Assembly: GCA_015296085.1 (NCBI GenBank)
Contig: DVDT01000050.1
Span: 62,001-126,000, forward strand
Length of the DNA: 64,000 nucleotides
Origin: Trichormus sp. M33_DOE_039
GTDB taxonomy: Bacteria; Cyanobacteriota; Cyanobacteriia; Cyanobacteriales; Nostocaceae
Direction of reading: 5' to 3'
Part shown: positions 1-10,024 of the stretch, one piece after another
Numbering within the stretch: position 1 is the first letter of the stretch
Layout: every line of letters starts with the position of its first letter
Translations under genes and position numbers: made by a program
The notes under the pieces: model-generated
Databases searched by the model: none
What the model was told of the DNA's origin: nothing
The model's input: the letters and a program-made list of their open reading frames with translations, nothing else

Positions 1-474
1 TTGGAACGCCTGCTAGAAAAAATTGGTGTTTCTTTCAAGGTGATCAAGTCCGGCCCTTACAAAGATATTTTGGCATTCGACCGGGAACTAACCGACCCAG
101 AACAAGACATCTTACAAGAGTTGATTGATACAAGTTATCAGCAATTTGTCCAAACTGTAGCCGAGGGAAGGTCTTTAGCGGTAGAAAAAGTTAAAAGTTT
201 TGCTGATGGACGGATTTTCACTGGGCAGCAAGCCTTAGAATTGGGTATTGTAGACCGCTTAGGAACAGAAGAAGAAGCCCGTCGTTGGACAGCCGAGTTA
301 GTAGGACTTGATCCTGAAAAAACACCCTGTTATACGCTAGAAGAACGCAAACCCTTGTTGAGCCGGATTCTACCTGGGAGTCGTCAAGTTTCTTCTAAAC
401 TAGGCGCAGGTGTTGATTGGCTCGAATTTGAAATGTCTACCAGTGGTTTGCCGTTGTGGTTATATAGACCGTAA
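1..474 (+). CDS. sppA: Signal peptide peptidase SppA-type (S49) protease, C-terminal part; 5' end outside window
   Basis: ORF open at window start; 'VKSFADGRIFTGQQALELGIVDRLGTEEEA' is typical of the SppA C-terminal region. Confidence 0.85.
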   Translation: MERLLEKIGVSFKVIKSGPYKDILAFDRELTDPEQDILQELIDTSYQQFVQTVAEGRSLAVEKVKSFADGRIFTGQQALELGIVDRLGTEEEARRWTAELVGLDPEKTPCYTLEERKPLLSRILPGSRQVSSKLGAGVDWLEFEMSTSGLPLWLYRP

Positions 475-614
475 GGGGACTGGGGAACTCGGGGCCCCCT
501 CTGGGGATAAGGGGCAATGGGGATTGGGGACTGGAAGGTAGATCAGGGAAGAAAGTAACTCATACTCAATGCCCACTGACTAATGACTATTAACTAATTC
601 AGGAGGATTTTGGC

Positions 615-1028
615 GTGGAGTGGCGAATTCAGGCTATTCGTGGAGCAACAACCGTTTCGGAAAATACAATCCAAGCCATGCGAGAAGCGGTGACAGAACT
701 GCTAGACGAACTGGAAAGGCGAAACCAACTCCAGCCAGAAGATATGATTAGTGTGACGTTTTCAGTGACCCGTGATTTAGATGCGGTTTTTCCAGCCGCG
801 ATCGCCAGACCCCGGCCAGGTTGGGATAATGTAGCTATGCTAGATGTGCAGCAAATGCACGTTGAGGGCAGTTTACAGCGTTGTATCCGGTTCTTAATCC
901 ACGCCTATTTACCAACTTCTACCCCCATTCATCACATTTATTTGCGCGAAGCAAAGAAACTGCGTCCTGATTGGAGTTTACCGCAAGTGCTACAAGCTCC
1001 GCAGCAAGCAATGGAATCGAAAGTGTAA
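615..1028 (+). CDS. aroH: Chorismate mutase, monofunctional AroH class
   Basis: GTG start preceded by AGGAGG; 'RAIRGATTVSENT'-like N-terminus, 'ARPRPGWDNVAMLDVQQMHVEGSLQRCIRFLIH' AroH signature. Confidence 0.93.
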   Translation: MEWRIQAIRGATTVSENTIQAMREAVTELLDELERRNQLQPEDMISVTFSVTRDLDAVFPAAIARPRPGWDNVAMLDVQQMHVEGSLQRCIRFLIHAYLPTSTPIHHIYLREAKKLRPDWSLPQVLQAPQQAMESKV

Positions 1029-1058
1029 AAATGGGTCAAATCGAAAATTAACAAGATA

Positions 1059-3953
1059 TTATTTTGAGCTAGTTTTTCTTCTGATTGCAGGTTGATCTTG
1101 TGAGTTATTTTCAGTCAGTTCTAGCTGTTTTCTCAAGCTGATAAATTGTAACTCCTCGAATTTTTCTACCCACTCAGGCAAACTGTTTATATTCTTTTGA
1201 TGCCTCTGTTGAGCTAAACTCTGAGACGCTGCCTCTAATCCAGATTTAAGTCTCTGGAAAAGTTGTTCAAAGGTCATTTGCTCAAGGTCAGTAACACCGC
1301 GCTGTTCAGACCTTTTGATATTTTCATTTAGGTCATTTATTGTTTTTTTCTTTTTTCTATCTCCAGGATCTTTTTGATATTTAACTCTTGCAGCAATACC
1401 AAGTGCCAGTTTTGCTGAAGCACCCAAGGCTTTTGCATAAACATCAGCAGATTTGTTACATAGATAAAAAAAGGCAAATCCTGCATTTGAGAGGTAAATC
1501 ATTGCGCTTTCACCATCAAGCATAGGAATTGTGTTATCAGCTAATGCGATCGCGCATAACAACACAGAATATAGAAAGTTCCCATTTCCTCGTTCTGCGA
1601 TCGCCCAGGTATGATAAAACTTTCTATCCCTTGTAGTAAAGGAGGAGTCTCGAAAAAGCTTGATACTTTGGGGAAATTTATCGTTATCAAGATAAAGTTG
1701 AGCCAAATGAGTAAAAAGCCTACGATCTCTTTCTATTTGATAGTCAGAGTTTAAATACAAAACTTCGGCAATCTGAATTGCTACATCAATTCTAGGAGTG
1801 GGTTTAGTATTGGCAAAGTGATTGGGAAAGTCATATTGCCAGTTCACTATTTCTTGTCCTTTTCTGCCGATCACACCGCTACCTACTAATTTTTGAGCAG
1901 ATTTAGCTAATCTAGGATAGATATCATCCTCAAAATTTTTGGAATAAGGTGGACGTGATAAAATTTCGTACGCGGCCTCTGCTATAACTTGCTGGCGCGT
2001 CAAAATCGGTTTATTACCATCATGCAAGATAATTTCATCACCCATTTCTTCTAAAATCTCTGTTCGTAGTTGAGTTGGGTTGTACTGAATTGCCTCTGCT
2101 ATGACTGAATATTTGAGAAAATCAAGTCCTTCTTTGTGCATGGCGACAATACAAACATAGGCATCTAGAACATATTTTGCTCTTGGCTTACCTTGAATAT
2201 CAATGAGTATCCTTTCAACTCGCTCCTTTGCTGTTGTACCTTCACAAATTTGCAACATAGCTGCTAGAAATGCTGCTTTTTCTGATTTTTGTTTTTCCAG
2301 AAGTTCCTGCACAGCATTTTCTTCGCTTTTATTGGCTAATTTTCCTAATTTTTTCCAAGCTTTGACAATCTTCCTGGCTTCGTCTTCTTTCAACTTAGAC
2401 ATGGAAATCTTTGTGCGACGTTGATCCCATGTCAATTCTTCACCATAATTCTGCCAAATAGTATCTCGACAGCAAAATAAAAACTGAATATCTCGACGAG
2501 GTAATGGTTCTGAAAAAAGCTCATGAATTGCTTTAATCAGTTGCCTGGAAGGATTGTCAGCAACTATTAACCATCTCTGATTATTACTAACTTGCGGTAA
2601 CAACATTAAAATGGTTTTCAACTCAGCAATCATCGGATCTTCCCACCAGATAACCCGAAAACTGTAGCTAGACATGACTAAATCACAAATAGCCTGACGC
2701 AGTGCCGTTGATTTACCTTCACACCCAGGGCCAACTAATACTGTCAGCCGCAATCCACGTTCTGGTGGTCTTTTCAATGTATCGATCAAATCACCAACGA
2801 TGTTTCGAGGCGGTATCTCTCCAGAAAGTGCTTCTTCCCAGCCTGGATCTCTGACATCAAAATATCGGGCAATTAAATCTAGAGGAATATTTTGAGCTTT
2901 TTGGGTGAGAAATTTTCGTGTCACCTCAATCCATCCTTCCGGGAGTTGGAGTTCTTGATCGCTAGGTGAAACGATAGGCTGAGGCGATGATGGACGTGGT
3001 GGTGGTGAAATTAATTGAGGTTTATAAGAAGCTATCTTGCGGCGAACTCTTTCTATTGCAGCTTGTACTTCCTCAAATTTTTGCTGATCTAGTCCCCGAA
3101 TTTGGCTAATTTGAACATACAAGTCTTGAGCTTCTTTAAAATCTTCATTCAGTTCAGCTTTCGTAGCACAATCTATTAAATCAGCAATATCTGTGGGAGA
3201 CACACATTGCACTAGAAGAGGTTTATTAGCTTTTTTGACGGGTTCTGTCCGAATTCGGGGAGATTGTTCTACATTTTTATTATCTTGCCGATTCAGTTCA
3301 GGAGTACGCTGTTGCAAGTATTCCTCTAACTTTATCGGTATTGTGTGGCGTTGCAAGCCTTCAACTAAAGCATAAGTAAATGAACCATGCTCTAAGGTGT
3401 TATTCTCATAGGAGAATTGCCCTTGGTCACAAGAAAAAATGGTTGTTATTCCTTGTTCCTTAGCTAGCTTCAAGGTTTGTTCACCAGTTCTAGCACTTAC
3501 ACTTCTCGTATCTAAAGATTCACGACAAGCATCTGTAATTAAAACAATTTCAGCTTTTTTATGTTTTCTCAAAGATGCGATCACTTCATCTATTGGCAAA
3601 GAAAATCTATTTAGGTCTTCTGCGAGAGTATCACAAGCTAGTAAATAGTCACGTCCATCCCTGTTGATGCCATGTCCACCGAAAAAAAACCATAAATTAT
3701 CTGCTTGACCAATTCGACTAGGATCTAACTGTCGTGTTAAATTTTTTAACAGATTAGCACAGTTTGGATAAGTCGGCTTATTCCGATAAGCTTCATCCCC
3801 TAAACATAAAATAACTTTTTGCGGATCAAAGTCGGCATAGTTGCATAAGAAATCACGCATCAATTGAGCGTCGGCGACAGCATACTTTAACTGTTTTTCG
3901 GGGTGGTGTTCATAATTATTAATGCCAATAAGAATCGCCCAATTATTTGCCAT
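1059..3953 (-). CDS. Caspase-like (C14/orthocaspase-type) domain fused to P-loop NTPase (STAND-like) and helical C-terminal region
   Basis: N-terminal 'WAILIGINNYEH', 'FFFGGHG' (His) and 'ITDACRES' (Cys) caspase dyad motifs; later 'VLVGPGCEGKSTALRQ' Walker A. Confidence 0.85.
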   Translation of the reverse strand: MANNWAILIGINNYEHHPEKQLKYAVADAQLMRDFLCNYADFDPQKVILCLGDEAYRNKPTYPNCANLLKNLTRQLDPSRIGQADNLWFFFGGHGINRDGRDYLLACDTLAEDLNRFSLPIDEVIASLRKHKKAEIVLITDACRESLDTRSVSARTGEQTLKLAKEQGITTIFSCDQGQFSYENNTLEHGSFTYALVEGLQRHTIPIKLEEYLQQRTPELNRQDNKNVEQSPRIRTEPVKKANKPLLVQCVSPTDIADLIDCATKAELNEDFKEAQDLYVQISQIRGLDQQKFEEVQAAIERVRRKIASYKPQLISPPPRPSSPQPIVSPSDQELQLPEGWIEVTRKFLTQKAQNIPLDLIARYFDVRDPGWEEALSGEIPPRNIVGDLIDTLKRPPERGLRLTVLVGPGCEGKSTALRQAICDLVMSSYSFRVIWWEDPMIAELKTILMLLPQVSNNQRWLIVADNPSRQLIKAIHELFSEPLPRRDIQFLFCCRDTIWQNYGEELTWDQRRTKISMSKLKEDEARKIVKAWKKLGKLANKSEENAVQELLEKQKSEKAAFLAAMLQICEGTTAKERVERILIDIQGKPRAKYVLDAYVCIVAMHKEGLDFLKYSVIAEAIQYNPTQLRTEILEEMGDEIILHDGNKPILTRQQVIAEAAYEILSRPPYSKNFEDDIYPRLAKSAQKLVGSGVIGRKGQEIVNWQYDFPNHFANTKPTPRIDVAIQIAEVLYLNSDYQIERDRRLFTHLAQLYLDNDKFPQSIKLFRDSSFTTRDRKFYHTWAIAERGNGNFLYSVLLCAIALADNTIPMLDGESAMIYLSNAGFAFFYLCNKSADVYAKALGASAKLALGIAARVKYQKDPGDRKKKKTINDLNENIKRSEQRGVTDLEQMTFEQLFQRLKSGLEAASQSLAQQRHQKNINSLPEWVEKFEELQFISLRKQLELTENNSQDQPAIRRKTSSK

Positions 3954-4302
3954 TCTGTTTTGATTCTACCCGCTTAAACTTTAGTGTGATTGCGCCTTTT
4001 CCAGTTGCTTTACCACCGGCAACTAGCTTAATTTCACCCTCTCCACCAATCTCAACTAACAACTCTACTTCGTCTAGTTGCATATCTGACTCTGAACCGA
4101 TTTGCTGATCTACTTGTTTGAATAAACGGCCTACGAGTTTCAGAAATTCGTTCATTTTCTGCTCAAGTTCAGAGATGGGTAATTTCACCTCTTTGATTCG
4201 ACCTATTTTTTTGCGTATGTCTTCACCCCAACCACCTCTTTGACCTTCTACGGGTGCAGGCTCAGTATCATCAGTTACAATATAAATGTATTCTTCTGTC
4301 AT
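3943..4302 (-). CDS. Small protein resembling Trypsin-co-occurring domain 1 (Trypco1 / CU044_2847-like) family
   Basis: Short acidic protein 'MTEEYIYIVTDDTEPAP...VELLVEIGGEGEIKLVAGGKATGKGAITLKFKR'; start chosen at the internal Met (ORF extends to 4353); 11-bp overlap with downstream caspase gene. Confidence 0.65.
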   Translation of the reverse strand: MTEEYIYIVTDDTEPAPVEGQRGGWGEDIRKKIGRIKEVKLPISELEQKMNEFLKLVGRLFKQVDQQIGSESDMQLDEVELLVEIGGEGEIKLVAGGKATGKGAITLKFKRVESKQNGK

Positions 4303-4396
4303 GTCACACAAGTTGTGTTGTTTATTTAGGTATATACAAAAATTTAGCGTCAACTTACGAGTTTAAGGGCGCAAATCTTATCTATGGTCAAGTATA

Positions 4397-4468
4397 TTAT
4401 GTATCAGAATGAGATACTGCTGATGTCATAAATTATGTATCAGAATGAGATACTGCTGATGTCATAAA
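4397..4468. repeat. Two perfect tandem copies of a 36-bp unit (TTATGTATCAGAATGAGATACTGCTGATGTCATAAA)
   Basis: Copies at 4397-4432 and 4433-4468, then a partial third (TTATG); each contains inverted repeat GTATC-N7-GATAC. Confidence 0.95.
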
Positions 4469-4496
4469 TTATGAATACATCGCCTGACTAAACAGT

Positions 4497-5387
4497 CTAT
4501 TCTTCATGACGATGAAATCTAATTCCTAAAAAGATATCGTAAACAAACTCAAAGAAATCTTTTTTCTGCAATAATCCTGAAGTTTGATAACAGCCTTTTT
4601 CATCTAACAGTGGCTTCATCAAATAATAAGCAGGTTGATAGTTATACCAAGGAATAGAAGGCCACAAATGATGAATTAGATGATAGTTCTGACCGAGAAT
4701 GAGGATGTTAAGTAGTTTTCCTGGATAGACACGGGCATTTTTCCAGCGATCGCGCTCCACAAAAGGACGATGGGGCAGATAATCAAAAAATAACCCCAAT
4801 GCTATGCCCACAATAAAAGCCGGGATGAACCAAAAATTGAGAATGTAGCCTAAAAAGTGGTACTGGACGGAAATATATACAATTGACACCACAATCAATC
4901 GGCTAATAAACCACTCTAGTAATTCATACTTCCGCCACAGTTGGCGTTGAAAGAAAAATACTTCGTGATACAAAAACCGCACAGCAATCAACCACAGTGG
5001 CCCACCTGTAGAGACGTAATGATCTGGGTCATCTTTGGGATGATTGACATGGGCGTGATGCTGTAAATGGACTCGCGTAAATACAGGAAATGCAAAAGCT
5101 AATATCAAGGCACTACCATGACCTAACATGGCATTAATGATCCGGTTGCGGTGAGCAGATTGGTGACAAGCATCATGAATTACTGTCCCCGCACAATGTA
5201 AAGCTAGAGTGTTAATGCTAAAGCACAGCCAATGTGGCCATTGCCAAAGCCAATAACCAAAGTTGGACAATACCAACATCGCCACAGATGAGAAAAATAA
5301 CAGCATTGTGGGATTAAAATCACCAGGAGGCGTTAAAAATTCCTTGGGTGGGACTTTTAGCTGTTTCTGTGCCTCCAATGTGAGCAT
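4497..5387 (-). CDS. crtR: Beta-carotene hydroxylase / fatty acid desaturase family (CrtR-type)
   Basis: Histidine boxes 'HDACHQSAHRN', 'HLQHHAHVNHP', 'NYHLIHHLWP'; start at MLTLEAQ. Confidence 0.85.
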   Translation of the reverse strand: MLTLEAQKQLKVPPKEFLTPPGDFNPTMLLFFSSVAMLVLSNFGYWLWQWPHWLCFSINTLALHCAGTVIHDACHQSAHRNRIINAMLGHGSALILAFAFPVFTRVHLQHHAHVNHPKDDPDHYVSTGGPLWLIAVRFLYHEVFFFQRQLWRKYELLEWFISRLIVVSIVYISVQYHFLGYILNFWFIPAFIVGIALGLFFDYLPHRPFVERDRWKNARVYPGKLLNILILGQNYHLIHHLWPSIPWYNYQPAYYLMKPLLDEKGCYQTSGLLQKKDFFEFVYDIFLGIRFHRHEE

Positions 5388-5756
5388 TCTTATCTCCTTT
5401 TTGATCGAATTATTACGAATATACGACAAAGATTAGTGAATAATAAACTTTTATAAGCTTTTGTATAGCAAGATTTATCTACATCTTTACCGATTTAGTA
5501 GATGAATAACGCTATGATTCCAGACAAGACGATTTAGTCTTTGCTGATGAGGGTGTGCTATCCGCATAACGAATAATCTTGATGTAAAAATCTCTCGGTG
5601 AGGGAGGATGGAACACAGATTGGTGTACGATATCTACTCTGTGCCACAGTTTTGCAACTTCTGGCGACGTTTGAGTCACGGATATAGCAACGACTGCCAA
5701 TCAAAAGCCCCTCAATTCACTATGACTCACTAAATAGCTCCCTAGTATCAGCCCCT

Positions 5757-7526
5757 ATGCAATTAAGAGATTCTGTACGCCGGACAAAAATTGTCGCCAC
5801 AATTGGCCCCGCCACCAGCAGCCCTGAAATGCTGAAGGCAATTATTGAAGCGGGTGCAACAACGCTGCGGCTTAACTTCTCCCACGGCTCTCATGCTGAC
5901 CATCAGCGTAATATTCGCCTAATTCGGCAAACTGCCTTTGAACTAAATCAGCCAGTGGCAATTCTCCAAGACTTGCAAGGGCCAAAAATTCGCTTGGGAA
6001 AGTTTGATAACGGGTCTATAGTTTTAGCTAAAGGCGATCGCTTCACGTTGACAAATCGCCCAGTTGTCGGTACTCAAGAAATTAGCTGTGTCACTTACGA
6101 CTACCTGGCAGATGAAGTCCCTGTAGGTGCAAAAATCCTCCTCGATGATGGTCGTGTAGAAATGGTAGTCGAGGAAATCAACCGCGATAAAGGTGATTTA
6201 CATTGTCGTGTTACAGTCGCTGGTAAGTTATCTAACAATAAAGGTGTAAACTTTCCTGGGGTTTACCTTTCGATTAAAGCCATGACCGACAAAGACCGCG
6301 AGGACTTAATGTTCGGTCTAGACCAGGGAGTCGATTGGGTAGCATTGTCCTTTGTCCGCAACCCCCAAGACATCATTGAAATTAAAGAACTCATTTCCAG
6401 CACAGGTAAGCAAGTACCGGTAGTTGCCAAGATTGAAAAACATGAAGCTATCGAACAAATGGAAGCGGTTCTAGCTTTATGTGATGGCGTAATGGTAGCT
6501 AGAGGCGACTTAGGAGTAGAACTACCTGCTGAAGATGTACCAGTACTGCAAAAACGGCTAATTGCCACAGCCAACCGTTTGGGGATTCCCATCATCACCG
6601 CTACGCAAATGCTAGACAGCATGGTGAGTAACCCCCGTCCCACTCGCGCGGAAGTGTCAGACGTAGCTAACGCGATTTTAGATGGTACAGATGCGGTGAT
6701 GCTGTCTAACGAAACAGCGGTGGGTAGTTACCCAGTGGAAGCTGTAGCGACAATGGCACGGATTGCCGAACGCATCGAGCAGGAAGAAGCTAATAGTGCC
6801 AAATTAAGGCAACTGCGAGATGACCGCCGTTCCATTCCCAATGCTATTAGCCAAGCTGTCGGGCAAATTGCTGAACAATTGGGAGCAGCGGCCATTATGA
6901 CCTTAACCCAAACTGGGGCGACCGCTCGCAACGTCTCGAAATTCCGTCCCCACACACCGATTTTGGCTGTAACACCCCACGTCAATGTGGCGCGACAGTT
7001 ACAAATGGTCTGGGGAGTTAAGCCATTGTTAGTCTTAGAATTGCCTTCCACTGGTCAAACTTTCCAAGCTGCGATTAATGTGGCTCAGGAAAATAAGTTG
7101 CTATTCGAGGGTGATTTAGTGGTGATGACGGCTGGTACACTGCAAGGGGTTTCCGGCTCAACAGATTTGATTAAAGTTGAAGTAGTGACAGCTATACTCG
7201 GTCAAGGTATTGGACTGGGACAAGGTTCAATCAGTGGTCGTGCTAGAGTTGCCCATACAGGTTTGGATGCTACTAACTTTAACCCTGGGGATATTCTGGT
7301 TGCTTCCCATACTGGTGCTGAATATGTAGATGCCATTCGCAAAGCTGGTGGGATTATTACAGAAGATGAAAGTTTGACCAGCCATGCAGCCGTGATTGGT
7401 TTGCGTCTGGGTGTACCCGTGATTGTGGGAGTGAAGAAAGCTACTGAAGTAATTCGGGATGGGGCGATTCTCACTATGGATTTACAACGGGGTTTAATTT
7501 ACTCTGGGGCTGTGGGAACACCTTAA
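5757..7526 (+). CDS. pyk: Pyruvate kinase with C-terminal PEP-utilising/phosphohistidine-like domain
   Basis: 'RRTKIVATIGPATSS', 'MVARGDLGVELP', 'TRAEVSDVANAILDGTDAVMLSNETA'; C-terminal 'GGIITEDESLTSHAAVIGLRLGVPVIVG'. Confidence 0.97.
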   Translation: MQLRDSVRRTKIVATIGPATSSPEMLKAIIEAGATTLRLNFSHGSHADHQRNIRLIRQTAFELNQPVAILQDLQGPKIRLGKFDNGSIVLAKGDRFTLTNRPVVGTQEISCVTYDYLADEVPVGAKILLDDGRVEMVVEEINRDKGDLHCRVTVAGKLSNNKGVNFPGVYLSIKAMTDKDREDLMFGLDQGVDWVALSFVRNPQDIIEIKELISSTGKQVPVVAKIEKHEAIEQMEAVLALCDGVMVARGDLGVELPAEDVPVLQKRLIATANRLGIPIITATQMLDSMVSNPRPTRAEVSDVANAILDGTDAVMLSNETAVGSYPVEAVATMARIAERIEQEEANSAKLRQLRDDRRSIPNAISQAVGQIAEQLGAAAIMTLTQTGATARNVSKFRPHTPILAVTPHVNVARQLQMVWGVKPLLVLELPSTGQTFQAAINVAQENKLLFEGDLVVMTAGTLQGVSGSTDLIKVEVVTAILGQGIGLGQGSISGRARVAHTGLDATNFNPGDILVASHTGAEYVDAIRKAGGIITEDESLTSHAAVIGLRLGVPVIVGVKKATEVIRDGAILTMDLQRGLIYSGAVGTP

Positions 7527-7558
7527 AAATCCAAAATTCAAAAAATCATTTTGGATTT
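7527..7558 (+). terminator. Hairpin immediately after pyk stop
   Basis: Perfect 11-bp inverted repeat AAATCCAAAAT (7527-7537) / ATTTTGGATTT (7548-7558); no long U-tract. Confidence 0.4.
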
Positions 7559-7713
7559 TGAATTATTTGATAAATATTGCTAAATTCATAAATTTGACGA
7601 TGGGGAATTTGACAGTTTTTATTTTTAATAAATACAGTTATACTGCCTTCTTCATCGTCATTTTTTTAAGTGATTCAGTTTAATTAATTTTACTGTGTTG
7701 ATCAGCAGCAAAA

Positions 7714-8811
7714 TTATAAATAGCGTGATAAGACTTCGACTGTGGCAAGTCCAGTTTTTTCCCAACTAAATTGATTGGCTCTAGCCCTACCTTGTTTTGA
7801 AAGCTGCGATCGCAATTCTAAATCTGTCGCAACCATCCGCATTGCGTCGGTAATTGCTCCTGCGTTGTAAGGATTAATTAAAATGGCTGCATCGCCAGCA
7901 ACTTCTGGTAATGATGACAAATTAGATGTAATGACTGGTGTACCGCAGGCCATTGCTTCTAAGACTGGGAAACCGAAACCTTCCCACAAACTAGGGAAAA
8001 CAAGGGCGATCGCTTGATTGATAATGTTAGGTAATTCGCTATGAGCTACATAGTTGAGGAACTTGATACGATGAGTTATTCCTAGTTCTTCAATTTGTGT
8101 TTGCAGAAGTGGGGTATAACGCTTGTCAGTCGGGCCTGCTAGCCATAGTTCGTAGTCGTTGTTATTAGGTAGCGCAGCAAAAGCGGCGATGAGGCGATGT
8201 AGATTTTTGTAAGGGTCTTGTCTACCAATGTAGAGAAAGTAATTGCTAGTTGGTAAATTGAGATAGCGAAAGTGAGTGCGATCGTGTGCTAGAGCAATAG
8301 GAGTAATTTCACTAGCTGGGATTTGGTAAAAGTTAATGATGTCATCAGCTGTAGCCTGAGAGTTACAGATAATATGTTGCGCCTGTTGGAGAACTTGCGG
8401 AACATAGTAGCGATGATATGGTGTTAAAGGAGAGAAACGCCTGGGAAAACGCAACGGTATTAAGTCATGAGACATGACCACAAAACGACAGTTGCTATAA
8501 AGTGGTGCTTCTGGTAGAGGGGAAAATAAAAGACTGGATTTTAACTCTTGATAAATTCTCGGTAACTGTAACTGCGTCCACACTAAGCGGCGAAAATGCC
8601 CTTTAGTACCATGAGCTGGTGTTAAATTATTTGGTACGGAATAGCACTTAAATTCAGAGTAATTGTTAGCTGTTAATAAAGTGGGGTTAAGAGGTTTTAA
8701 ATAAGGAACAATATTCTGAGCATAATTACTTATACCTGTTGGCTGAGATAATAATATAGATAAGTTAATAATTAACTGATTAGATGAGTAATTATCTGCT
8801 GTATTCATCAA
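7714..8811 (-). CDS. Glycosyltransferase family 4 (group 1)
   Basis: 'YIGRQDPYKNLHRLIAAFA', '[45 protein letters not shown]'. Confidence 0.92.
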   Translation of the reverse strand: MMNTADNYSSNQLIINLSILLSQPTGISNYAQNIVPYLKPLNPTLLTANNYSEFKCYSVPNNLTPAHGTKGHFRRLVWTQLQLPRIYQELKSSLLFSPLPEAPLYSNCRFVVMSHDLIPLRFPRRFSPLTPYHRYYVPQVLQQAQHIICNSQATADDIINFYQIPASEITPIALAHDRTHFRYLNLPTSNYFLYIGRQDPYKNLHRLIAAFAALPNNNDYELWLAGPTDKRYTPLLQTQIEELGITHRIKFLNYVAHSELPNIINQAIALVFPSLWEGFGFPVLEAMACGTPVITSNLSSLPEVAGDAAILINPYNAGAITDAMRMVATDLELRSQLSKQGRARANQFSWEKTGLATVEVLSRYL

Positions 8812-9971
8812 ACAATTGTTCTATAAGCCTTTAACGTTTCCCTTGCAGTCCTTTCCCAAGAAAATAATTTTGCTCTTTCTTTACCTCTATTGATTAAATC
8901 TTGCCGTAACTGGCGATCGCTAATTACTTTTAAAATACTTTCAGATAGTTGCATAGAGTCTTGAGGATTAATCAATATAGCAGCATCTCCTGCCACTTCT
9001 GGAATTGATGAAGTATTAGAACTAACCACCGGCGCACCTAACGTCATCGCCTCCAAAACAGGTAAACCAAACCCTTCATAATAAGATGGATAAACAAAAA
9101 CGTCAGCTTTTGAGTAGAATAGTGCCACTAATTCATCAGATAAATAGTCAAGATGGTGGATTTCGTCCTTCCAAGGAGAAGTTTCAATAGCAGAAAATAT
9201 TGGTTTATAATTCCATCCTTTTTTACCTACTAATACTAGTTGATGTTCAATTTTATGCCTTTTCTTCAATATATTAAATGCTACAATTACATTATTAATA
9301 TTCTTTCTGGGTTCGATAGTGCTTACGAAAAGTATATATGGTTTATAAAAATCATAATTAGCTTGTTTTTCTAGCTGCTCAATAATTTCTACAGATAAAT
9401 AGTTTGGATAATAGCGGCTAGCTAGAGGCGTAACGTAAACTTTTTCTGGTTCTACTTGTAAATATTCAACAATATCTTTTTTAGAGCTTTCGGAAATTGT
9501 TAAAACTAAGTCTGTCCACTGTAAACAAGATTTTACTTTATTGCTATATGTCTTAACAACTGAATCTATATATTCGGGGTATTTAATAAAAGCTAAATCA
9601 TATATATTCATTATCTTTACGATATTACTACCTGGATACACTGAGTAATTAGTTCCATGTAATATATCTGACGAGCTAAAATGTTGTTGAAAATATGATA
9701 TTGCAGGCTTTAATTTTAGGTTTAATAGTAGTATATCTGAAATTCTTACAGGTATAGGTAATAGATTTAAGTTTGAATAATGTTGTAGAGACTCAGGAAA
9801 TGATAAATTGTACGATAGCCAGTTCTTAAAACTTGGTTGATAAATTATATCTAAATGGAATACATTTTCTTCTTTTAATTTATGCAGTGATTCAATTAAA
9901 TTAATAACATAGAATCCAACACCACTTTGTTTCTGACTTATCGGCGTTGCATCAATAACAACTTTTAGCAT
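8808..9971 (-). CDS. Glycosyltransferase family 4
   Basis: '[16 protein letters not shown]', '[45 protein letters not shown]'; 4-bp overlap with next gene. Confidence 0.92.
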   Translation of the reverse strand: MLKVVIDATPISQKQSGVGFYVINLIESLHKLKEENVFHLDIIYQPSFKNWLSYNLSFPESLQHYSNLNLLPIPVRISDILLLNLKLKPAISYFQQHFSSSDILHGTNYSVYPGSNIVKIMNIYDLAFIKYPEYIDSVVKTYSNKVKSCLQWTDLVLTISESSKKDIVEYLQVEPEKVYVTPLASRYYPNYLSVEIIEQLEKQANYDFYKPYILFVSTIEPRKNINNVIVAFNILKKRHKIEHQLVLVGKKGWNYKPIFSAIETSPWKDEIHHLDYLSDELVALFYSKADVFVYPSYYEGFGLPVLEAMTLGAPVVSSNTSSIPEVAGDAAILINPQDSMQLSESILKVISDRQLRQDLINRGKERAKLFSWERTARETLKAYRTIV

Positions 9972-10024
9972 AAGGAACTTATCACTAATTTTAAAAGTTC
10001 AGAGGTGCTATATCTATTGAATAT

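Noticed and set aside
5512-5700. 62-aa minus-strand ORF upstream of pyk
   Set aside because: No recognisable motif and no clear ribosome-binding site; could be chance
6263-7474. Three minus-strand ORFs of 90-126 aa inside pyk
   Set aside because: Fully antisense to a strongly conserved pyruvate kinase; shadow ORFs with no recognisable motifs
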